25,758 nucleotides of DNA, from NCBI GenBank assembly GCA_002297665.1, contig DBMS01000231.1, positions 1 through 25,758 of the forward strand, in the 5' to 3' direction. The stretch is from Holophagaceae bacterium UBA692 (GTDB taxonomy: Bacteria > Acidobacteriota > Holophagae > Holophagales > Holophagaceae). How positions within the stretch are numbered: position 1 is the stretch's first letter; each line of letters begins with the position of its first letter. The translations under genes and the position numbers were made by a program. The notes under the pieces are model-generated. The model was not told the DNA's origin, ran no database searches, and was given only the letters and a program-made list of their open reading frames with translations. Shown here one piece after another: positions 7,914-16,438 of the stretch.

Positions 7914-9535
7914 GGGTTCCTCCGGGAGCGGCTGGCGAGGACGCGGCTGGCGCCGTGGACGAGGGTGGCGCAAAAGGTCAGGAGCACCAGGCCCCAGCCC
8001 AGGAAGTCCAGCCCGGGTGCGCGGTCCCGGCCCGGCAGGTAGAACCCCTTCACCCGGGCCAGCCGTCCCTGGCGGGAATGGCACTCCCCGCAGGCCAGGG
8101 CCTGCTCCTTGGGGGCGACCATGTGCGTGATGGGCCACCACATGGAGGTTTTCACGAAGCCGAATTTCCCGCTGTAGGGGAGGCCCGCCTTCTCCATGCC
8201 CAGGCGGATGGCGGTGTCCCAGTCGTAGTCGCCCCAGTAGGCGCCGGACCCCTTGGGCCCCGCGGTCCAGGGCGCCACGAGGCGGTTCTGGACGGGGTCG
8301 AAGGGCTGGTCCCCGTCATGGCGCTTGAAAGGCCAGATCCGGGCGTCCGGGTCCGCGTACGAACCATGGAGCGGGTTGAGGACGACGGGGCGGGTGGCGG
8401 GGAGCGGGTCGGTCAGGAGCGTGAAGTCCATGCTGCCGTCATAGAAGACATACTCGGGCTTGACGTTCTTCGCCCAGACCATGTCCCCGTGGATGGTGTT
8501 GTAGGTCACCAGCCCGTTCGCGTCCTTGTCCTCGTACGGCCTGCCGCCCTTGAGGCGCCCGGCCGTGGACCAGGTCCAGCTCAAGTTGCTGGCCAGCCCG
8601 CCCCGGGCATAGGCGGGAATGTGGCAGGTCTGGCACGCGACCTTGCGGTAGTGCCGGTTCAGCACGAAGGAGGCGTGGGGGGTCGCCGTGTGGCAGGCCG
8701 TGCAGGCCATGCGGCTCACGGCCTCCCCGGCGAACCTCGGCTGTTCCCGGCGGTCCGCCGGGGCCCCGTAGTCCGGGCCGGCGACCTCGTGGGACCGGGC
8801 GCCGTGGCAGTCGGTGCAGCTCATGGCGGCCCCGTCCCGGGAGAGATGCACGTCCAGGGAACGGGGGGCCTTGAGCAGCGTGTCGTCCAGGTCCCCGTGC
8901 TTGGTGGCGTCGGCCCCCCCGCCGAAGAAGTGGCAGACGCCGCAGGTCTGGTTGCTGGTGCGGCCCACCTTCTGGGCGATTTCCGCCAGCGGCACGGCGG
9001 GGTTGGGATAGCCGCCCTTGACCTTCTCGTAGTCCCCCGTGGTGTCATGGCACACCAGGCAGTCCACGTTCTCGGCCTTCGTGAAATCGAAGGTCCGGTC
9101 CGTCATGCCGTAGCCCGCGTGGCAGCGGGAGCAGGCCTCCTGGTTGCCGCCGAGGGTGGAGATGCAGAAGTTGTTCACCAGGTGGGTGGACTTGCCGTAC
9201 CCCTTCCGGTCCGTGGCGGCGGGGCGCCAGTTCCAGTGCCGGGTCGCCATGACCTGGTCCGCCGCCTTCACGTGGCAGGTCAGGCAGGCGCGGGTCACGG
9301 CCGACCCGTCCCCGTCCTTGAAGGGGCCCTGGAGGACCTTGAACCTGGTGTGGTCGGCCGTGACGTCGCGATTGCGCTCGGCCCGCACGCGGCCGTAGGC
9401 GCCGTGCGCCGGCCCTGGCGGCGGCTGGGTGGCCAGGACCGGCAGAAAAAGGACCATGAGGCCCGCCAGGGCCTGGATGAACCGCCCCGGCCGGGGCGGA
9501 CGGATGGGGCCCGACGGGCTCGTCATGTTCGTCAT
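7910..9535 (-). CDS. Octaheme c-type cytochrome, tetrathionate-reductase family, membrane-anchored
   Basis: This 541-residue protein has eight CxxCH heme-binding motifs starting at residues 84, 135, 159, 198, 240, 278, 301 and 482. The spacing, with a long heme-free segment (306-481) before the last heme, fits the octaheme tetrathionate reductase family (Shewanella OTR). That enzyme reduces tetrathionate and, in vitro, nitrite and hydroxylamine. An N-terminal hydrophobic segment (19-35) is a signal anchor or signal peptide. A second hydrophobic helix (FLGWGLVLLTFCATLVHGAS, 511-530) and an Arg-rich tail anchor it to the inner membrane, unlike soluble OTR. The start may be 9535 or 9526; both ATGs are close to the porin stop at 9541. 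It is coupled to the cytochrome b gene. The true substrate is not evident. Confidence 0.9.
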   Translation of the reverse strand: MTNMTSPSGPIRPPRPGRFIQALAGLMVLFLPVLATQPPPGPAHGAYGRVRAERNRDVTADHTRFKVLQGPFKDGDGSAVTRACLTCHVKAADQVMATRHWNWRPAATDRKGYGKSTHLVNNFCISTLGGNQEACSRCHAGYGMTDRTFDFTKAENVDCLVCHDTTGDYEKVKGGYPNPAVPLAEIAQKVGRTSNQTCGVCHFFGGGADATKHGDLDDTLLKAPRSLDVHLSRDGAAMSCTDCHGARSHEVAGPDYGAPADRREQPRFAGEAVSRMACTACHTATPHASFVLNRHYRKVACQTCHIPAYARGGLASNLSWTWSTAGRLKGGRPYEDKDANGLVTYNTIHGDMVWAKNVKPEYVFYDGSMDFTLLTDPLPATRPVVLNPLHGSYADPDARIWPFKRHDGDQPFDPVQNRLVAPWTAGPKGSGAYWGDYDWDTAIRLGMEKAGLPYSGKFGFVKTSMWWPITHMVAPKEQALACGECHSRQGRLARVKGFYLPGRDRAPGLDFLGWGLVLLTFCATLVHGASRVLASRSRRNP

Positions 9536-9540
9536 GGGGC

Positions 9541-11226
9541 CTAGAACCTCACTTCCAGCGAGAGGTAGGTGTTCTTCATGGTCGCGGGGGAGGCGTACTG
9601 CAGCATGGGGTTCCGGTCCAGGTCGTAGGCCGATTCCCAGCCCCCCGCCATGGGCGCGGGCGCGATGTGCCAGCCGCTGAAGGCATGGCTGTAGGTGTAG
9701 TCCAGGTAGCCCACCTTCAGGATCACGTTCTTCACGAACTCCCAGCTCACGTAGGCCTCCAGCACATCGCCCCGGGTGCCGAGCTTGTCCGTGGGTTCAC
9801 CCACCGCGGGATCGTAGGTGAACCAGCGCGGGGAGCCGTGGTTGAACTCGAGGCCCAGGCCCAGGTTCGCTCGGGGGTCCCAGCGCATGCCCAGGTAGTA
9901 GGCGCTGGCGGTCCGGCTCTGGTGCGCGTCGCCCAGGAGGCCGCCGAAGCCCGTGAGCTGGTAGCCGGGGCCGCCCATCTGCGCGGGCATGTCCCAGTAG
10001 GCGCCGTACTGGGACGTCTTCCCGTTGGGGTGGCTCTTGATGTAGCCGAAGCTCCCGAAGTACGTGAAGGTGTCGCCGATCTTGTGCTTCCAGGTGGCCG
10101 TGAACTGGTCCATGTCGCCCAGGTTGTTGGTGGCGGTCACGTACTGGATGCTGGGCATGCCGCCCATGCCGGGCATGGCGGGCACCGGGAACTGGGTGAG
10201 GTTCCCGAAGGGGATGTCGGTCATGTTGCCGAAGCGGTTGTAGCCCACGTAGATGTTCGCGGAATGCACGGTGCCCAGCCCCTCGAAGAGCAGCGGCACG
10301 TCCAGCATCGCGCCCAGGACGGTGCTGTCCTTGAGGGAGGCGACGGGGTTCACCTGCAGGACGGCGCCCGCGGGATTGGCCGCGGTGGCGTTGGTGAAGT
10401 TGAAGCCCACGGGCACGTAGGTGTTCTTCACGGAGCCGCCGCCGCCGAAGCCGCTTTCGAAGCCCACGCCGTAGCAGATGCCCAGGAGGGAGTGCTCCGG
10501 GAAGCCCAGCTTGTCCAGGTGGAACTTCCAGCCGATGCCGTCCACCAGGGCGTTGACCGCCAGGGCCTGGGGCGTCGCCTGGCGCTCGGTGCCTTCGCGC
10601 ACTTCCAGGGGCGGGCCGTCGGAAGTGTTCTGGCGGCCGATGGAAAGGACCCCCAGCGCGGGCCAGTCGTACACGAAGCTGGCCCGTTCGACGCGCAGGA
10701 CATCGTTGCCCGGGACCTTGGCATCGTTGAAGCCGTTCTGCACGGTGTTGGGCGAACCGTTGAAGACCGGGGTGTCGGCCCCCCCGTGCACCTTGAACAT
10801 GGTCAGGCGGCCCATGATCTTGGCGTGTTCGCTGATGTTCATGGTCATGCGCAGACGCAGGCGGGTGGACCATTCGACGGAGTTGGACCAGTCCTGGGCG
10901 CCCATCTGCTGGGTCACGGGCATGAACGGATAAGGATTCGAGGCGCCGGGCGCGGGATTCTGCACGAAGCCCAGGAACTGCTGGTAGGGCTTGTAGTGCA
11001 GTTGGAGGCTGTCGAAACGGGTGCGCAGGTCGCCGCCCCAGGCGATATTGTCCTGGGCGACCTTGGTTTCGACCTTGGTGAGGACCTTTTCCTGGTCCTT
11101 GGCCCTGGCTTCCAGGGCGGCGACCTTCTCCTTCAGGTCGGCCAGTTCCCGCTTGACGTCCTCCTGGGCGGAAAGGCCCAGGGGCGCGAGGAAGGCGAGG
11201 GTGAGGGCGAGACGGGTGATTCGCAT
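9541..11226 (-). CDS. Outer-membrane beta-barrel protein (DUF3373-like porin)
   Basis: The 561-residue protein has a signal peptide (MRITRLALTLAFLAPLGLSA), then a predicted short coiled coil (about 22-58, ELADLKEKVAALEARAKDQE). A long alternation of aromatic and polar strands follows, ending LSLEVRF; the terminal Phe is the outer-membrane insertion signature. This resembles DUF3373 barrels found beside multiheme cytochromes, an assignment from memory. It could be a substrate channel or, like MtrB, a sheath for a cytochrome. However, it is smaller than MtrB, and no large surface cytochrome is encoded here. It lies 26 bases after the monoheme cytochrome gene and five bases before the octaheme gene, so all share a transcript. 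The ATG at 11226 has GGAG eight bases upstream. Confidence 0.82.
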   Translation of the reverse strand: MRITRLALTLAFLAPLGLSAQEDVKRELADLKEKVAALEARAKDQEKVLTKVETKVAQDNIAWGGDLRTRFDSLQLHYKPYQQFLGFVQNPAPGASNPYPFMPVTQQMGAQDWSNSVEWSTRLRLRMTMNISEHAKIMGRLTMFKVHGGADTPVFNGSPNTVQNGFNDAKVPGNDVLRVERASFVYDWPALGVLSIGRQNTSDGPPLEVREGTERQATPQALAVNALVDGIGWKFHLDKLGFPEHSLLGICYGVGFESGFGGGGSVKNTYVPVGFNFTNATAANPAGAVLQVNPVASLKDSTVLGAMLDVPLLFEGLGTVHSANIYVGYNRFGNMTDIPFGNLTQFPVPAMPGMGGMPSIQYVTATNNLGDMDQFTATWKHKIGDTFTYFGSFGYIKSHPNGKTSQYGAYWDMPAQMGGPGYQLTGFGGLLGDAHQSRTASAYYLGMRWDPRANLGLGLEFNHGSPRWFTYDPAVGEPTDKLGTRGDVLEAYVSWEFVKNVILKVGYLDYTYSHAFSGWHIAPAPMAGGWESAYDLDRNPMLQYASPATMKNTYLSLEVRF

Positions 11227-11252
11227 GTAGGGCTCCGGGTTCGGGAAGGGGA

Positions 11253-11576
11253 TCAGCCGCCGCAGGTTTCGGGCTGCGGGGAATCGGAGGCGTGGTTCAT
11301 GAGGAAGGTCTTGATGTCCAGCGCCTGCGCGGGGGTGCAGGTCTTGGGCGTCAGCTTCTCCCCGCCCTTTCCGTGCACGCCGGCGTCAAAGAACTTCTTC
11401 CACTGGGCCTGCGTCCTGGAAAGCGGCGTGAGCGCCGCGGCGGAGCCGCCGGCCACGTGGCAGACCTTGCAGTTCTTCTTGAAATAGTATTTCCCCTTCG
11501 TGTCGCTGCCCTTGTCCTCCGCGGCAAGGGGGGCGGCGAGCAGCGCCGCCAGGGGGAGCAGGGCGAGGATTTTCAT
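11253..11576 (-). CDS. Monoheme c-type cytochrome
   Basis: This 107-residue periplasmic protein has a signal peptide (MKILALLPLAALLAAPLAAE) and one CKVCH heme site (36-40). After the heme it keeps a helix-rich stretch with TQAQWKKFFDAG. Two later cysteines (TCTP and the C-terminal ETCGG) may form a disulfide. The axial methionine is probably the one in FLMNH. It is likely a small electron carrier for the octaheme complex. The frame is open upstream to 11612, but AAAGGA lies six bases before ATG 11576 and directly abuts an ATG six bases further upstream, so 11576 is chosen. It is the first gene of the cytochrome operon, after a long AT-rich leader region. Confidence 0.87.
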   Translation of the reverse strand: MKILALLPLAALLAAPLAAEDKGSDTKGKYYFKKNCKVCHVAGGSAAALTPLSRTQAQWKKFFDAGVHGKGGEKLTPKTCTPAQALDIKTFLMNHASDSPQPETCGG

Positions 11577-11855
11577 GGGCATTCCTTTCGGGAAGGGCGC
11601 CCTCGGGCGCACGGTTGATCGAGCGGTTTATGGCATAGGTAAGTCAGCCCATCCCAAGGGAAGGACCGGTGGAGGCAGCTCCAGGAAGCGAGCGTCACCC
11701 TCCAATAGAGGATGATCAGATCGCCTTTACGTTGCAATGCTGTTTTTTTATAAAATTGTTTAAGTAGTTTCCTTTATTCCCAACTAGTTGTTTTTAAGAC
11801 AGACCTCCACCGGCGCTTCATCCTGCGTCCCCAGCCTCTGGCCAGCGCGAAGGGC
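11577..11855. promoter_or_regulatory. AT-rich promoter region of the cytochrome operon
   Basis: No gene is visible in these 279 bases. The part from about 11700 to 11800 is much richer in A and T than anywhere else in the window. It includes T7 at 11743-11749 and the perfect palindrome CAACTAGTTG (11781-11790). Read on the minus strand it resembles an UP element, followed by a possible -35 (TTGCAA, 11737-11732), but the -10 (CATCCT) is poor. No FNR-type box is present; TTGAT at 11615-11619 is only a half site. Confidence 0.5.
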
Positions 11856-11864
11856 CTACTTCGC
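11847..11864 (-). terminator. Small hairpin over the ATP-grasp stop codon
   Basis: GCGAAG (11847-11852) and CTTCGC (11859-11864) form a perfect six-base stem whose loop holds the stop codon of the ATP-grasp gene. No U-tract follows on the minus transcript, so it is a weak candidate terminator or mRNA end structure. Confidence 0.3.
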
Positions 11865-13106
11865 CCCCGGCAGGTGCCGCCCCACCGCCGTGGCGAATTG
11901 GCGCGCCACCGGCAGCGGGTCGTCGAGGCTCCAGAAGGCGTCGGTCCGGGCGTTGCGAAAGCCCTCGAGCATCTCCCGGAAGCCCAGGGTCCCGTGGACG
12001 AGCTCGCCCAGGCTGTCCTCCAGTTCGTGCTTGAGGTCCGTCCAGCGCACGCCGTCCTGCTGCCGGGGGCCCTGGATGGGACTTCCCAGGGCGTCGCGGT
12101 AGGCGATGAGGGAGAGGTTCACGCCGGCCTCGGTGGCCAGGGTGTGGTGGAGCCAGTGGCGGGCGTTCACTTCCATGAGCTTGAGGCGCCCGTCGCGGGG
12201 ATCGAGCTTGAACTCGGTGCCGGAGACGCCGTGGAAGGAGAGCTCCGTGAGCAGGCGCAGGGTGGCCGCCACCACGTCGTCGTTCCATTCGCTCTCGGCG
12301 ATGCGCGCCTCCCCGAAGTCCCGGGGGTGCTGGCGCAGCTTCCGGGAGACGAAAAGGCCCAGCGGCCTGGAGGCGGCGTCGTGGTAGGCGCCGCAGGTGA
12401 AGAAGGCGGTGTCCTCCCCGGGGATGATCTCCTGCAGGAGAAGCGGGCCGCAGACCCGGGCCCTCTCATAGGCGGCGGGGAGATCGGCCGCGGTGGGAAC
12501 GGCGATCACCTTGTAGCCGAACCTCCGGCGCATCTCCTGGGGCCGGATGGGCTTGAAGAGGGCCGGGAAGGCCATGTCCGCCGCCGCGGCCGCCAGGTCC
12601 TCGGGGCCGTGGACGTACGCGGTCCTGGGAATATCGACGCCCACGGAGGCGGCGGCCTTGAGCTGCAGCTCCTTGTCCTCCACCCGCCGCATCACGTCCC
12701 AGCCGGCGAGGGGAATCAGGTAGTGCTTCGAGAGCCGTTCGAGGTGGCGGGACACCGCCCACACGTGGTCGTCGAAGGCCGGGAAGAGCACCGCGCGCTG
12801 CGGCAGCGCCTCCCCCAGGCGCTCCAGGTCCTGGATGAGGGCCTCCTCGCCGTGATGCCGCGGGTCATGGCAGACCAGCGGGACCGCGTAGCGCGACGTC
12901 AATCCGATGGAGGCGGGATTGTCGTCCAGGGCGACCATGGGGACCCCGAGCCGGCCCAGGTTGCGCAGGATGCCCAGCCCCGTGCCCCCGGAGACGGGCA
13001 GGACCACCGCGGGGGCCACCGCCTCCATGCGGGCCTGGACCTCGGGCTGCAGGACGGGCGACAGCGCCGGCGATTGCCGTTCCAGGTACCTTGACAGCCA
13101 GGACAT
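11856..13106 (-). CDS. ATP-grasp superfamily ligase (COG3919-like)
   Basis: This 416-residue protein has the ATP-grasp order. A pre-ATP-grasp Rossmann-like segment comes first (VLPVSGGTGLGILRNLG, 35-51). Lysines for ATP follow (DKELQLK at 144-150, ALFKP at 182-186), then a hinge LLLQEIIPGED (222-232). The metal-binding pair is Glu312/Asn314 in KLMEVNARHW. It most resembles predicted carboxylate-amine ligases of the COG3919 type, which join an acyl phosphate to an amine, thiol or similar nucleophile. The substrates are unknown. AAGGAGGGG precedes ATG 13106. It begins 27 bases after the ygfK stop, so it is probably the last gene of the hydroxylase-ygfK operon. That position is unexpected for known YgfK clusters and may indicate activation or conjugation of the same substrate. 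Confidence 0.85.
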   Translation of the reverse strand: MSWLSRYLERQSPALSPVLQPEVQARMEAVAPAVVLPVSGGTGLGILRNLGRLGVPMVALDDNPASIGLTSRYAVPLVCHDPRHHGEEALIQDLERLGEALPQRAVLFPAFDDHVWAVSRHLERLSKHYLIPLAGWDVMRRVEDKELQLKAAASVGVDIPRTAYVHGPEDLAAAAADMAFPALFKPIRPQEMRRRFGYKVIAVPTAADLPAAYERARVCGPLLLQEIIPGEDTAFFTCGAYHDAASRPLGLFVSRKLRQHPRDFGEARIAESEWNDDVVAATLRLLTELSFHGVSGTEFKLDPRDGRLKLMEVNARHWLHHTLATEAGVNLSLIAYRDALGSPIQGPRQQDGVRWTDLKHELEDSLGELVHGTLGFREMLEGFRNARTDAFWSLDDPLPVARQFATAVGRHLPGAK

Positions 13107-13133
13107 GCCCCTCCTTCCAGGAGACCGAACCGT

Positions 13134-16100
13134 TCAGGTCAAGCTTTCGGCGAGATGGGGCGCCGAGGCCCCGGCGTTGAGAAGTGCGACCAGGGTACCA
13201 TAGACGGCCAGATCCACCTGGGTTCCCTCGGCCAGTTTGCCCTTCACCTCCCATTCCGCGATCTCCCAGGAGCCGGCCCGGGTCCGGGCCGTGAAGGGGC
13301 CGCTGCGGTAGAGGGCGCCCCCGGGGCCCGCCTCCAGGCGGTGCTCCCGGCCCTGGATGCGGGCTTCCAGCACGAGGGTCTCCCCGGCGCGCTCCATGCG
13401 GAAGGCGTCGTCCCGGGCGTCCCGGAACCCGTCCCGGTCGATCCAGAACCGCGGCTTGTCGCGGTAGGGCGCGCCCGCGGTGGGGCAGAAGGAGGTGCAG
13501 TTGCCGCACTCGTTGCAGAAGTCGGCGACGTTGAAGGTCTGCACCGCCTGGTCCACGACGAAGGGGCGGTGGCTCACCACCTCGAGGCGGCCGCCGCGCT
13601 GCTCCAGGACCGGCAGCGACAGGCGCAGGGGGGCCATGGAAAAGGCCAGCATGGCGCGGTTCGGGCAGACGGTGACGCACAGGCTGCACAGGTCGTCGCA
13701 GTCCAGGCACCGGGAGGCTTCCCGGACGGCCTCCTCGGGGGTGAAGGGGTGGAGCACCTCCTCGAAGCCCCGCCGCTCGGCCAGAGGCAGCACCGGCACC
13801 TGCCGGGCGGGAGCCACCCGGGCCTTCTTCTCCAGGAGGGCGGCCTCCGGGGCGCCCTTGGGCAGATGGGCTTCCCCCGGCACCGGGATGCCGTGGCGCC
13901 GGGCCAGGGTCTCGGCCACGGCCCGGCCGTCGGCGATGGCCTCGATGATGGAGGAGGGGCCGTGGACCGCGTCCCCTCCGGCGAAAAGGCCGGGCACGGA
14001 GGTCTCCCGGGTGGCGGGGTCCACCTCGAAGGTGCCGTCCCGGCGCAGGGCCACCGGAAGGCCCTCCAGGAAGTCCAGCACCGGTTCCTGGCTGATGGCG
14101 GGGATGAGGGTGTCGACCGGGAGCAGCTCCTCGCCTCCCTCCACGGGCACGGGCCGGGGACGGCCCGAGGCGTCCCGCTCCCCCAGGGCCATGCGCGCGC
14201 AGACCAGGCCCGTCACCCTGCCCCCTTCGGCCACCACCCGCACCGGCGCGAGCAGGTCGCGCAGGTCCACCCCCTCCTCCAGGCAGTCCACGACCTCGGC
14301 GGGATCCGCGGGCATCTGCGCCCGGGTGCGGCGGTAGACGATGGTCACGGTGCCGTCTCTCACCAGGCGCCGCGAGCAGCGCGCGGCATCCATGGCCGTG
14401 TTGCCCGCGCCGATGATGATCACGCGCCGGCCCAGGTCCATGGGCGTTCCGGCCCGCACCCGGTCCAGGAAGTCCAGGGCGTCCACCACCCCTTCGGCCC
14501 CTTCGCCCGGAATGCCCAGGCGCTTGCCCCGCTGGGCCCCCACCCCCAGGAAGACGTACGGGAACGCCTCCCGCAGTCCGGCCAGGGTCCGGTCCCGCCC
14601 CAGGGCCTGGCCCAGGTGGAAGGTGACCCCCAGGTCCGCCAGGCGGCGCAGGTCGGCCTCCAGGGCCTCTCCCGCGAGGCGGAAGCCGGGGATGACCCCG
14701 GACACCATGCCCCCGAGCTCGCGTTTGGCTTCGAACACGTGCACGTCGAAGCCGAACCTGGCCAGGTAGTACGCCGCCGAAAGCCCCGCGGGGCCGGCGC
14801 CCGCCACGGCCACGCCGGGGCCGGTCCGGGGACCGGGGGCCTCGGGGAAGGCGCCTCCCTGCTCGAAGGCGAAGCGCTTGATCTCGCGGATGGCCAGCGG
14901 CGCGTCGTAGAACATGCGCACGCATGTCCCGGTGCAGGGGTGGTCGCACACGCTGCCGGTGATGCCCGGCTGGGGGTTGGTGCGCAGGATCACCTCCATG
15001 GCCTCCCGGGGCCGGCCGTGGGCCACCAGCCAGAGGTAGTCGGGGATGTTCTGATTGGTGGGGCAGCTGTCCACGCAGGGCGCGAAGATGCAGTCGAAGG
15101 GCCCCAGGGCCCGGGGGCCCTTGAAGCGCAGGGGCCGGGGGCGGCGGGCGTAGGCGTCGTCGCCCACCACCTTCACCGCATGCCGGGCCAGGTTGAAGCG
15201 AGCCCCGTGCCCGCCGGAGGCCGCGCGGACGTAGGCGTCCAGGTCGGCGGCGTCCCCCATTGCCGTTTCCAGGTTGCGGAGGTACTGCTGGAGCCGGGCG
15301 TAGCCGCCGGGCTTGAGGAGGTCCGTGCACACCGTGACCGGGCCCAGGCCGTCGGCCACCAGGTCCGGGAAGTTGCCCGCGTCGGCGCCGCCGCAGAAGC
15401 TGATGGGCACCTGGCCGTCCAGTTCCTCCGACACCAGGTGGGCCAGGTTCAGGGTGAGGGGGTGCAGGGCGCGGCCGGAGAGGTACATCATCTTCTCGGC
15501 CGGGGGGAACACCGTGCGGTGGTTCGTCACCTCCAGGGTATTGGTGAGCTTCAGGCCGAACTGCAGCGGCAGGTCCCGCGCCACGGCGGCCAGGTTGCGC
15601 ACCATGGCCATGGCCTGGTCGAACCCCGGGTCGTGGTCGAAGGCGCTGTCGGGCACCTCGATGTCGAAGCCCTGCGCGCCGTTGAGCAGGCCCCGCAGCC
15701 GGCCCGCGCCCAGGAGCGTGGGGTTGAGCTTGACCCAGGTGTGAACCCCCACCTCCGTGAGCAGGAAGGCGGCGATGCGCTGGATCTCCTCCGGGGGGCA
15801 CCCGTGCATGGTGGAGAGGGTGACGTGGTTGGAGAGCTCGGCAGGGATTGACACGTCCCTCACGGCGGGGTACACCCGGGCCACCTGGGCCACGGCCTCG
15901 TCCAGCGCCGCCCCGGCGCCGCGCATGGCCGCGAGGTAGGCCCGCACCCGCGGGGCCTGGATGCCCTTGAGGTCGTAGCCCACGCTCATGTTGAAGTGGG
16001 TGCCGGGGCCCGGCAGGCCCAGCCTGTGGGCGAGGGCGTGGATGAGCACCCAGGCGTTGAGGTATTCGGTGAAGGATTCCTCCAGCTTGAGCTCCTGGCT

Positions 16101-16427
16101 CCACTCGCAGTTGTAGCCCTCGTCCTCCACGTCGATGCAGGGCCGGCTCACCTCGATCTCGTCCAGGATCTGCACGGTCTTGAGCTCGATGAAGCGCGCG
16201 CCGCAGAGCCAGCTGGAGACGATGTTCTGGGCCAGCTGGCTGTGGGGGCCCGCGGCCACCCCCAGGGGGGCGGCGACGGTGTGGCCGAACATCTCGCGGG
16301 CCATGGCGGGGGTGGGAACCTGGAAGTTCGCCTTGGGGATTCCCATGACGGTGTCCCGGGCCTCCAGGTCCCGGAAGATCCAGCCGGCGAGCATCTCGAG
16401 CTTGGCCACGCGGAAGGGTTTGCCCAT
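13134..16427 (-). CDS. ygfK: YgfK-type flavin/iron-sulfur reductase (putative selenate reductase subunit)
   Basis: This 1097-residue cytoplasmic protein has the YgfK layout. Residues 1-about 430 form a dihydroorotate-dehydrogenase-like barrel. A GltD-type Fe-S region follows (C446, C451, C455, then C494, C498, C502). Next are FAD and NAD(P)H Rossmann motifs (GAGPAG 543-548, GAGNTA 673-678). Two ferredoxin clusters come last (C907/C910/C917/C921 with extra C914, and C971/C974/C977/C981). It resembles dihydropyrimidine dehydrogenase and GltD. In known genomes YgfK accompanies selenium-dependent molybdenum hydroxylases and purine catabolism; direct selenate reduction is not proven. ATG 16427 lies 11 bases after the hydroxylase stop, and its AAAGGA overlaps that stop (TGAAAGGA). 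It is somewhat longer than the family norm of about 1000. It probably transfers electrons between NAD(P)H and the hydroxylase. Confidence 0.92.
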   Translation of the reverse strand: MGKPFRVAKLEMLAGWIFRDLEARDTVMGIPKANFQVPTPAMAREMFGHTVAAPLGVAAGPHSQLAQNIVSSWLCGARFIELKTVQILDEIEVSRPCIDVEDEGYNCEWSQELKLEESFTEYLNAWVLIHALAHRLGLPGPGTHFNMSVGYDLKGIQAPRVRAYLAAMRGAGAALDEAVAQVARVYPAVRDVSIPAELSNHVTLSTMHGCPPEEIQRIAAFLLTEVGVHTWVKLNPTLLGAGRLRGLLNGAQGFDIEVPDSAFDHDPGFDQAMAMVRNLAAVARDLPLQFGLKLTNTLEVTNHRTVFPPAEKMMYLSGRALHPLTLNLAHLVSEELDGQVPISFCGGADAGNFPDLVADGLGPVTVCTDLLKPGGYARLQQYLRNLETAMGDAADLDAYVRAASGGHGARFNLARHAVKVVGDDAYARRPRPLRFKGPRALGPFDCIFAPCVDSCPTNQNIPDYLWLVAHGRPREAMEVILRTNPQPGITGSVCDHPCTGTCVRMFYDAPLAIREIKRFAFEQGGAFPEAPGPRTGPGVAVAGAGPAGLSAAYYLARFGFDVHVFEAKRELGGMVSGVIPGFRLAGEALEADLRRLADLGVTFHLGQALGRDRTLAGLREAFPYVFLGVGAQRGKRLGIPGEGAEGVVDALDFLDRVRAGTPMDLGRRVIIIGAGNTAMDAARCSRRLVRDGTVTIVYRRTRAQMPADPAEVVDCLEEGVDLRDLLAPVRVVAEGGRVTGLVCARMALGERDASGRPRPVPVEGGEELLPVDTLIPAISQEPVLDFLEGLPVALRRDGTFEVDPATRETSVPGLFAGGDAVHGPSSIIEAIADGRAVAETLARRHGIPVPGEAHLPKGAPEAALLEKKARVAPARQVPVLPLAERRGFEEVLHPFTPEEAVREASRCLDCDDLCSLCVTVCPNRAMLAFSMAPLRLSLPVLEQRGGRLEVVSHRPFVVDQAVQTFNVADFCNECGNCTSFCPTAGAPYRDKPRFWIDRDGFRDARDDAFRMERAGETLVLEARIQGREHRLEAGPGGALYRSGPFTARTRAGSWEIAEWEVKGKLAEGTQVDLAVYGTLVALLNAGASAPHLAESLT

Positions 16428-16438
16428 CGGGGGTCCTT

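Noticed and set aside
7914..8141. Extension of cytochrome b to an upstream start
   Set aside because: It would run inside the octaheme gene in another frame; the ATGA overlap at 7910-7913 gives a normal coupled start.
11615..11628. Third FNR-type box before the cytochrome operon
   Set aside because: TTGATCGAGCGGTT has only the left half of the palindrome.
11743..11749. T7 tract as a terminator
   Set aside because: No stable hairpin or plus-strand gene precedes it, and on the minus strand it reads as A7.
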